Origin: Glandiceps talaboti
Taxonomy: Eukaryota > Hemichordata > Enteropneusta > Spengelidae
Direction: 5' to 3'
Length of the DNA stretch: 64,000 bases
Assembly (NCBI RefSeq): GCF_964340395.1
Contig: NC_135549.1
Coordinates: 241,001 to 305,000 of the forward strand
Positions 56,778 to 64,000 of this stretch are shown piece by piece. The position numbers were made by a program, and so were the translations under genes. The notes beneath the pieces were generated by a model, which searched no databases, was not told the origin of the DNA, and was given only the letters and a program-made list of their open reading frames with translations. Numbering within the stretch: the stretch's first letter is position 1; every line of letters begins with the position of its first letter.

Positions 56778-59700
56778 AAGTTAAGGGGTTTTAATAGTAC
56801 ATAATAATAAAAATGTCTGCACAAATTTTTTTTTAGAGGAATGGTGCTTTCAATAAAATGTATCCGTGTGAGCTTATAGAATATATTTATTTTAAAGGGA
56901 TCATAAGATGTGGACATTTTTCCTTTATAAAGCTCAAAAGCTCAAAATGAATAATAAACAGAAAACATGAATTTTTTTTTAAAAAAGTATGTGAGTGTGT
57001 GTTTGTTTGTGTGTGTGTGTGTAGGGGGGGGGGGGGGGGGCTGGTAGTTTGTCATTCGAATGCTGCCCTCATCGGCCGGTCCAAATTTTCCCATCATGCA
57101 ACAATCAGACCACAGTATTATGTGGATCAATGAGAGAAATCCACAACAAAATTTCACTCAAAATCTGTATTGTGATGACTCCTTTGGCAATACTGACTGC
57201 TAAATTCAACGAACATACACTAGAAAAACTCTACCAAGTGTGGTTTATTTTTTTAGACGCTTACTGATGTTTACTTATTGTTATTGAGGACGTTTCCTGC
57301 AGACTACACGATACTGTGATAAGACTGACCGGCCATATTTGAATTTGCTCGTGAGTTTATGTCGGACTGCATATCGTATGCTTCGAACAGCAGCATATAC
57401 AGCACGAGTGCAACCCTACAGAGTTGCACAGGATACCTAATAGTCAATTATTTTGTGACGGCTATACATTTGCGTGGAAATAACCTCTGTGTAAACGGAC
57501 AGTGTTTAATCATGAAGCAACTAACGGTTTCCTTGAACGCAACTTCAGATGTATGTTTTGGTATCGGGTGTCAATGTCTTGTCAAACCGGACCTACGTTA
57601 CATTAATTGCTTATCCATGATTATGTCATATATTCAACTGAAGACTATGTACTACGTATGCATATATGTATATGATTTACACTGCCAAGAAAGGAAAGTT
57701 GAATTTTGTTCATAGCAAAAGGTATGTAGAGCTGATGACTTCGTTAACGTACATGTTTGTAAATGTCAGCACAACAGTTACTGAAAAGGACAAGAATATG
57801 TCAAGATGGGGTTGTATTTAAAAGCTGAGTAATTTGTATTAAATCGTAATTTCACACAGTATATCTTTATTGCTGTGTTATGCTGTCATTATTGCAAACA
57901 GTTGCCAGTGTACACATTTGATATTTAACAGAAAACTAGCGAAGGCCTGCAATTTTCTTCACATTCCCGCACACCGGTTTGTTTATGTTCACGTGACGTA
58001 TAGTAGCACCCTCCTTGCGCGTGACATATGTTGTAGTGTAGTTGGCCCGGCCGGCCCTTCAAAAAATTGGGATCGTAATTAGACCTTGTAATCGGCACAG
58101 ATCTTCTGACATACATGTTAAGCTTTTACAACCACTCAGTTTGTGACTAGTTGTATATTTTATTAGGACTTGGAGGGACCCCACCTCGGGCGATACGGGA
58201 CAAATGTGGGGGATTAGACCGTGTTTGCCATGAAACAATGCCCGAGGGGGTGGGGCAATTGTCTCATATTCACCCCCTAGTCATTTTCACGGACGTAAAA
58301 GAGTGGTTGTGTGTCAGTCAGAATTTTTGAAAGCCCCACCCATTAGGGTGGGGGAAATGTTGGGAGTTTACTTCTTTTAGGTGGTGATTTTCCAGAATGT
58401 CTTGCCCCAGGGAATGGGGAATTTGACAAATTTTATAAGACTAATTTCCAAATCCCCCACTATGCCACGAGGTGGGGGGGGGGGTGACATTGACTCGTGC
58501 ATAAGGCACATGTTGAAGCCTGTATTACATGTAAACAGACGTGTCGTGTAGTTCTCAACTTGTCATAATGCTATACTATACTTACTATACTGTAATGTAC
58601 GATGAAGCAAACTGAATCTTTACAACAACAACAACAATAACAACAACAACAACAATAACGACGTTACAAAGAGATACAGAACAACAGGTTTTAGGTCAAA
58701 TACATGTATCGGCCATGGATATACATGTACCGGTATGTAACTTATGCAATTCCCTAGAAAGTATACGTAATTAACCGTTCCCCACGTAATCTCAGTTTCA
58801 CGTTTGCTCGCGATATAGACATCGTTAAAGTTCAGTGGATTCAGTGTACTTTATTAGGCAACCGTTTATCAAAGGTAACCAGTGCTTATTATTCATGGAT
58901 ATACTCCTCAAATTGATGTCATAAATATCCCACACCTGTCACCAGCACAATGTGCTAGTATATGTCGATCAGCAGACACTCCGAAAAAACACTGCATAAC
59001 ATTCGCCTATGAAATGTCGGAAAAAATATTTGCAATGTCCCTTGCTGTTTTAACTCATCCATAATTTTAGCAACTAAGTTTAATGTAAATTAATGATGAT
59101 TATTCCTCATCATCGGCAAAATTAAGTCATGTAAACAATACATTTGTAAGCTGGTGAGTTTGTTTCTATCGTTGTCTATCTCACTTGTAAATTGTATGTG
59201 ATGTGTGTACCACAGTACCGGCCGCATGCACACATACGACAATGTAATGCACCTTGCTACATTGTATTCAATTCTCGTAATGTCATTCACCTCGCGCACA
59301 CATGTACACAGTAGTAACAGTCGCCATTTCTCACACTCGACACTTCGCAAGCCTTATGATTGAGAATTTCTGGATAATTTATAAGTATTCCTGTAACAAT
59401 GAATGCTACCGTGATGTCACTTGTCCCCGATGACATGAATGATATCGGTGTCTGTTATCATCTGAATTTGGGACCCAGAAATACGTACATACGCATGTAC
59501 ACACATTGAGTTGTCACAATACTACACTACAGTGTCAGCTGGAGCAGCAGACGATCTTTGAAACTGTCGGATTTTGAATTTCTATCCATAAACAAACGAT
59601 ATACAGTATCGAGTCGCGTATGTTAACTTGTACTCAAATGTATGTGTACACATTTGAAGATTTTGTGATAAAAGACTTAACCAAGCTGCGTGAATGGAAT

Positions 59701-62700
59701 TGTCAAGGACTGCTGGTATTTCTAGGTATTTACAATTTATTTTGGTGATTTTAGAGTTTTAGAATTGCATAGGTTTGATACAGATAATTTCAAAAATCAT
59801 GAAACCTTGTTACAACATATATCACCAACCCATACATTCAAACAGCAATGACGTTTTTTCCTAAATTTGAAATGTTTAAAATGTTTTATGTCGAATTTTT
59901 CAAAAAATCACATAATATGGTTAATTTTGGTTACCATGGCAACCGATGTTCATTAAATGACCACTTTATTTTAATTCAGCATGACAAACTACCCTTGGTA
60001 GTGGGGTCAATGTGAAAATAAAAAGATATTTATCAGATTTATAATGTTATTTGTGAGATGTATGTGTATGTAATGAAAACATAATTTTCACGTCTACCTT
60101 ATGTTGCCATGGAAACAGCCATCAAATTTTATACAGTTTATGTTACACCAGGTAGCACTAACTCATACATGTCTAATACAAGGACATTTTTTCACTGTAT
60201 TATCTTTTTTTTCAATGTTTTATGTCAAATTTTGGAAAAATGATTAACATATTATGGTGATTTTGGTTACCATGGCAACAGATGTTCATAAAATGACCCC
60301 CTTTTTGAACTCAGCATACAAAACTACCCCAGGTAGGGTGGTTAATATTCTAATAAACCTGATTATTATAAAAATTATTATTATTATATTCTTATTTTAT
60401 AATTATTATTATTATTATTATTATTATTACAAGTGAAGGGGGTTAAATATTATATGATAATAAAGCATTGTGTGAGAGACAATTTAGAGGAATGGTGCCT
60501 TTTGGTCCTATTGTCAATAAAATGTATCCGTTTGAGCATATATTTGCTATGCCGGCTCATATTTGCTATTTGCTATGTTGGCTGACGTTTGAGGGTGCCT
60601 TTTCACAACTTTATCTGTACATACTTAATTCTGCATTCAATTTGTGAGAGTCTAAAATATAATAAAAATAATTTCAGGAAAATAAAAAAGTGAAGGGGTT
60701 TAATATATAATAATGACAATAAAAAATATTAGGATGAAGTTTATACGTCCCTGGTCGAACCTGACAGCATATGAATTCAGAGCCACATTTACATGTAAAC
60801 ACACCCTGTCTCGTTCTGTCGACCTACAGCACACTACTTTCTAAATATCAAATGTACCTGAAATGGACAAAATGGAACATTCTAATTCCCAATTATTGAA
60901 TTCTAAATCGAAAATGATCTGATATTTTCGTACTCGCAAACTTACAGAGATCGGATGAGAAAGATAAGACAACACATTTAATGTAATAACGTGGGCAAGT
61001 CCACTGATAATGGATGGGCTATGACCAAGTCTCAGAAATGTCCGTTTTTATGTGTACATGTATGTACTCCAAAATCTATGGTTGTCTAAGTTGCTACATC
61101 TCTTTGATTTGCTTCTTTTAATGGCCATGTCAGTATCGAACGCTAGCTCCCGCTTTGATCTAGACATATCATGTGTCGTTGCAGTACAGTCTATGATTAC
61201 TCACACTTATAGCGAAGTTGCTAGCTAGCCTCACAAATAGCAAAGTCGTCAGAAAATTTTGACTGTTGAAAACTATGTACTCACTTTTTTTTAATCATTT
61301 CATTTTCTAATGATTGGGTTCATTACCATCCACACAGTGACCCAAAGCAGTTTCGTCATCTTTCAAAAAACAACCCGTGCTTGCACATGTAGTGTGTCAT
61401 GGTGCCGTATATTGTCTACAACTATTTTATCTTGTAAAATAAACTTTGAACATGCTGAAGAGAACCATGGCTAGGCATGTCTTACAGTGCAACTTTGTGT
61501 TTTATTTAATATTTATTTATTTAATTATTTATGTATTTATATATCTATTTTTTTTTTTTTGACGTGGGAGCGTGACGCATTCACTATACTGTACTGTGTC
61601 CATATGAACCTGTGTTTTTCCCACAATGCATGTAATTTTCCAAGTAGACACAACAATGGCAACACTAACATCATTGTTGCGTCTTTTTACATTGATTGCA
61701 TCAGAGGTACATGTTATTGTATCAAAATAAAAGCAATCAACTCTCGGTAGTTTGCTTGAAAGCAAGACAAACAATCCGGACTACGCATGCATTAAAAATT
61801 ATTTGCAATGCCCCTTGCTGTTTTTAAGTCATCGATGATTTTAGCAACTTCGTGTAAATTGTAATGATTCGTTGGACAAAGTCATGTAAATAATAGGCTA
61901 GTGAGTTGCTTGCTATCATTGTGTATCTCGCTTGTATATGATGTGTGTACCACACCGCTCCATACACACATGAATGCAGTGCATGTGATTTGTGTAAAAG
62001 CTATTGCTACATTGTATTACATTCTAGTGATGTCAGTTGCCTTGCGCGCGCACAGTATAACAGTTGCCGTCTTTATCACATGTACACTGGTCAGCAGCAA
62101 GCCTCACGACTGAGAAATTCTGGATATTAATGATATCGATATTCCTGTAACAATCATTATACCGTGACTGCCACATATTCCAAATATATTCCAACAAAAA
62201 GATGTAACATAAACCTAAATGTCGCCTTTCTTCTCAAAACAGAGAGAGAATTAATTGAATTGAAAACAAACATCCTAGATGCACTGGCAGAACTTGGAAG
62301 CCCTATCAGCCTCTGGAACACATTGTTGTGACAGACAATTATATTTTGCATACTACTTACATTGAAGTCACACCATAAATGGTTTTCGTAAATGTTATTA
62401 CAAAAAGCTGTGAGGAGGCGCAGTTTCACTGATATAGTACATGCAGAAAACAATCTCAATAAAAAGTTGGCTATACCACAAAGTGCTCTACGCTGTTTCA
62501 AAATATCTTGATTGTCTTTCAAGTCATCAGTAAAAACATGTCCCAAGTAATTGAAACTTGATACTGAATTTGAGAAAATTCCCACAGAGGTTGATTGGAG
62601 AATGACAGTTTTGTGGATGCCTTAAAGTGTACACATTTAGATTTTCTAGCATTATAAATGATATCATTATCATTAGCATATAGCATATTGTTCACAGAGA

Positions 62701-62779
62701 TGAATAAGTTCCCTGAGGCCTTTGATAGATGGAGAGATGAGACACATCGATTGATCATGATTACCACACATTCTTGTAG

Positions 62780-62812
<33 letters not shown>

Positions 62813-63851
62813 GTGGTTTACAAGGAAATGAAGAGGACCACATTGGAAAATGTATAGTTGTATAAATATAAGACACTAATTCTTGGTTATATCCTGAAAT
62901 TATTTTGTCATATACACAGAATAACCTAAAAGACTAATTTATAATAAATGAGAAGGAAAACTTCACTATAAATCCTGAAACAATGAGTTATGTTCTAGTT
63001 TCTGAGGTATGGTACTTGATTAAAAAGTTAACTAAAAATATATTGTATTGTTAGTAAAATACATATTGAATACATTGTATATTCATGCAGATACTTTATC
63101 AATGTTCAGCATCTGTTGATATTAGAATATCACGCATGAATGAATGATAATAGATAAAATAAAGGTTTGTATTTTTTCCCGCAGCTTTCCCCATATGTTC
63201 CATACTCACAACCAGCACCAAGGAGTTCTTTCAATGGTGCATTTCAGTGGACCAAACAAACTTTATCTGGTCAGTCCAGTCATAGTGACAATGACAGAGT
63301 ATTTGCACCATGTCAGAAGAAACCATTGTTAGGAGATAGTCCAATTGGCCATGGTAAAAGTATTGCAAATTTCGGATCCAGGTAATATCCCAAAATGTTC
63401 AATTGCCATAGTAATGAAATTAATCAGAATTGTTCAAATTACTCACTATGTGATTCGATCAATATTGGCTTTTGTTGACTTTACATTGTTTAAACTGCAT
63501 GAATCAGTCAGTGATTAAATTTGTAAAGCACCAGCATCATCAAAAACAGTTCTGTTTAATTCAGACTCATAATTTTAATACACACTGATCCTAAAATGTT
63601 CACAACTTGTAGAATGCCTATAATAAATGTAGTGAGGGCACTCCAATATTGAAAGATATGTATAAACATGGCATGGCAACCATAGTTACTATCTATTCAT
63701 GTGTATTTTCTACTCATCTTTTAGATATAAACATACCAAATTTGTCAGCTGTGATAATAGTCCTTCAATGTCTGTCTCATCAAATTACTCTGACTCTGAA
63801 AGTGAACATGATTTTCAAACTACAGGCAACAGAACCCTGCACAGTGCAAAG
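52118..63851 (+). CDS. REDIC1: REDIC1 (C12orf40) homologue, N-terminal 292 codons, runs off the right edge
   Basis: Seven exons (52118-52140, 53297-53336, 55542-55683, 56079-56220, 56475-56679, 63185-63381, 63725-63851) splice in phase into 876 bases. The start MNWVGGA, the KQEKKQQQ basic helix, EYFERKRFSSKVK, TVSLDLLSIQ and VELLMSPCHVPSRLKL agree with the N-terminus of vertebrate REDIC1/C12orf40 as I know it. Mammalian REDIC1 promotes class I meiotic crossovers. The rest is Ser/Asn-rich and probably disordered, with an acidic serine patch (SSNYSDSESEHD) in exon 7. Each junction has GT..AG; exon 7 ends at GTGAGT with no stop, so the gene continues. Additional exons inside the 6.5-kb intron 5 cannot be excluded. 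The head-to-head position beside ABCD supports orthology. Confidence 0.75.
52806..54110. repeat. Inverted repeat pair flanking REDIC1-like exon 2
   Basis: The plus-strand segment 52806-53165 and the minus-strand segment 54110-53813 share an ordered sequence, including GTTTTCCATATG, TTGGTTTCTTCTCATCAGAT followed by GTACAGCCATTACAGATTGG, and AGGTGGGG. The two arms are about 300-360 bp and about 650 bp apart, with the 40-bp exon 2 in the loop. The open frames in either arm are repeat-derived. Confidence 0.75.
53297..53336 (+). CDS. REDIC1: REDIC1-like exon 2
   Basis: A 40-base microexon between acceptor TTGAACAG and donor GTAATG, encoding RNRIRLKQEKKQQQ with the split Arg8. It corresponds to the basic helix after the MNWVGG start in vertebrates. 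It is flanked by two inverted copies of a repeat (52806-53165, 53813-54110). Confidence 0.72.
54118..55398. mobile_element. G-tract inverted-repeat element, REDIC1-like intron 2
   Basis: The left end AGTGACCGGCAGTTTCTTTG, GCCTGGGGGTGGGGG and the reverse complement of the right end GGACTGGTCAGTTTCTCCAG, CCTGGGGTGGGGG match. The same family, inverted, is at 10245-11437. It contains a 27-G run (55288-55314) followed by TCAGTGACTTTTTGTCGGC, and a LINE fragment. Confidence 0.65.
54422..55160 (-). pseudogene. LINE 3' fragment with C-terminal zinc-knuckle
   Basis: The minus-strand frame 55079-54600 (readable upstream to about 55160 without ATG) encodes KLRISAHILHIETGRY, then CPVCKQGEIEDEEHFLLHC. 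This CxxC...HxxxxC region with DEEHFLLHC is typical of the C-terminus of many invertebrate non-LTR retrotransposon proteins. The 3' UTR ends GCAATAAAGTTTATTATTAT in an ATT tail (54422-54450). It is 5' truncated and has lost its reverse transcriptase, so it is a dead copy. Confidence 0.8.
55542..55683 (+). CDS. REDIC1: REDIC1-like exon 3
   Basis: 142 bases, acceptor TTGAGACAG, donor GTAAAT. Encodes EYFERKRFSSKVKRARAWNS and TVSLDLLSIQSVSAARYA. This is the segment most like the vertebrate protein. Confidence 0.78.
56079..56220 (+). CDS. REDIC1: REDIC1-like exon 4
   Basis: 142 bases, acceptor GGTTTAG. Encodes SPKVPVNITKIDLDKAKPVH and YENVELLMSPCHVPSRLKLS. The donor is uncertain: AAG|GTTTCA (end 56220) or AAA|GTATCT (end 56229). 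Both keep phase; the second adds three residues. Confidence 0.7.
56475..56679 (+). CDS. REDIC1: REDIC1-like exon 5
   Basis: 205 bases from acceptor AATTTCAG to donor AAG|GTACAT. Encodes a polar, Lys/Asn/Ser-rich stretch (HHLTCTHESKLDDTNEVTNK ... EVKHKK) with no known motif. Supported mainly by phase and splice sites. Confidence 0.65.
56722..56890. repeat. (ATT)n plus segment E
   Basis: A pure ATT tract (56722-56776) followed by ACAAGTTAAGGGGTTTTAAT and AGAGGAATGGTGC..CAATAAAATGTATCCGT, the same series as at 60404-60540. Confidence 0.75.
57002..57040. repeat. (GT)n and 17-G tract
   Basis: A short TG repeat running into seventeen consecutive G. Minus-strand open frames through it are low complexity. 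Confidence 0.9.
57041..59024. other. REDIC1-like intron 5, anonymous part
   Basis: A 118-codon plus-strand frame (57359-57715) lacks a recognisable domain. 58160-58500 is rich in G/C runs (GGACCCCACCTCGGGCG, GAGGTGGGGGGGGGG). 58600-58700 has an AAC repeat and flanks resembling 3410-3500. No exon was recognised. Confidence 0.4.
59025..59410. repeat. Dispersed repeat segment C, copy 1
   Basis: Matches 61795-62160 in order: TTGCAATGTCCCTTGCTGTT, ATGATGTGTGTACCACA, TGCTACATTGTATTCAATTC, GAGAATTTCTGGATAATT and TATTCCTGTAACAAT. Confidence 0.7.
59690..60440. repeat. Dispersed repeat segment B, copy 2
   Basis: Matches 26480-27260, including both GGTTACCATGGCAAC units (59929, 60265), the ATGGAAACAGC block between them, and an ATT tract (60404-60429) followed by ACAAGTGAAGGGGGTTAAAT. 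Confidence 0.7.
60688..61795. repeat. Dispersed repeat segment A, copy 2
   Basis: Matches 24731-25935 from AAGTGAAGGGGTTTAATA to CAATCCGGACTACGCATGCA. It runs directly into segment C copy 2. Confidence 0.7.
61795..62160. repeat. Dispersed repeat segment C, copy 2
   Basis: Second copy of 59025-59410, lying downstream of segment A. Shares TTGCAATGCCCCTTGCTGTT, ATGATGTGTGTACCACA and GAGAAATTCTGGATATT. Confidence 0.7.
62157..62767 (-). pseudogene. Decayed non-LTR reverse transcriptase fragment
   Basis: Two overlapping minus-strand frames (62767-62519 and 62585-62157) give a retroelement-like order. NNMLYANDNDIIYNARKSKC resembles the YADD catalytic region with Asn for the first Asp. It is followed by a shifted frame reading FNYLGHVFTDDLKDNQDILK, RRALCGIANFLLRLF and VFQRLIGLP. 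The altered YADD box, the frameshift and the truncation show that it is inactive. A (GTT)n tract at 62781-62810 lies just upstream. Confidence 0.7.
63185..63381 (+). CDS. REDIC1: REDIC1-like exon 6
   Basis: 197 bases after a good acceptor (TTTTTTCCCGCAG), donor GTAATA. Encodes LSPYVPYSQPAPRSSFNGAF QW and a Ser/Pro-rich stretch ending FGSR. The phase agrees with exons 5 and 7. Confidence 0.65.
63725..63851 (+). CDS. REDIC1: REDIC1-like exon 7
   Basis: 127 bases from acceptor CATCTTTTAG to donor AAG|GTGAGT. Encodes RYKHTKFVSCDNSPSMSVSS NYSDSESEHDF, then TTGNRTLHSAK. The remaining window (63852-64000) is the following intron. Confidence 0.65.
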
Positions 63852-64000
63852 GTGAGTCATGTTCTTTGTTTTTGTTACTTTGTGCTTATTCTGCAGTGAC
63901 TTGCAACATACAAAGTCAAGAAAACATTTTCATATCATCAGTTGTTTTTGCTAAGGTGTGAACCGTGATAGTAAAGAGGGGAGGGGATGGACATCAATCA

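Overview
The window is a piece of an AT-rich animal nuclear genome. Coding exons are short, introns are large with GT..AG borders, and most of the sequence is simple repeats, minisatellites and decayed transposable elements. The style (abundant CA/CT/ATT microsatellites, SINE and LINE tails ending in ATT runs, many terminal-inverted-repeat elements) suggests a marine invertebrate such as a hemichordate, cephalochordate or lophotrochozoan. The species cannot be fixed from sequence alone.

Two genes are well supported and lie head to head. On the minus strand, 51882 down to 21241, ten exons encode a complete 735-residue peroxisomal ABC half-transporter of the ABCD1/ABCD2 (ALDP/ALDRP) type. All nine introns have GT..AG borders and compatible phases, and Walker A, Q-loop, signature, Walker B and H-loop are intact. 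On the plus strand, starting at 52118 (235 bp between the two ATGs), seven exons totalling 876 coding bases (292 codons) encode the N-terminal part of a protein beginning MNWVGGA. I recognise it as a REDIC1 (human C12orf40) homologue, a meiotic class I crossover factor; it continues past the right edge. ABCD2 and C12orf40 are also head-to-head neighbours in human, so this looks like conserved microsynteny around a shared compact promoter with ETS- and NRF1-like sites.

Layout. 1-5.4 kb: a 35-bp minisatellite, foldback elements and otherwise anonymous sequence. 5.4-6.5 kb: an intact 219-codon intronless basic ORF (minus strand, unrecognised) and, 93 bp away and divergent, a weaker plus-strand ORF. 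7.6-21 kb: transposon copies, a SINE, a large (CT)n tract, a 2.4-kb array of 27-bp repeats, and a TTAA-flanked transposon. 21.2-51.9 kb: the ABCD gene, whose introns hold a second copy of that transposon, LINE, SINE and Penelope-like fragments, CA-bearing elements, a palindromic minisatellite and a 2.2-kb inverted-repeat element. 52.1-64 kb: the REDIC1-like gene, with an inverted repeat around exon 2, a G-tract element carrying a LINE fragment, and rearranged repeat segments plus a dead reverse transcriptase in its 6.5-kb fifth intron.

No CRISPR, operon or convincing RNA gene was seen. The most notable points are the conserved ABCD-REDIC1 divergent pair, the almost unchanged ABCD exon/phase plan, and several repeat families whose internal structure explains the microsatellites and some regulatory-looking motifs here.
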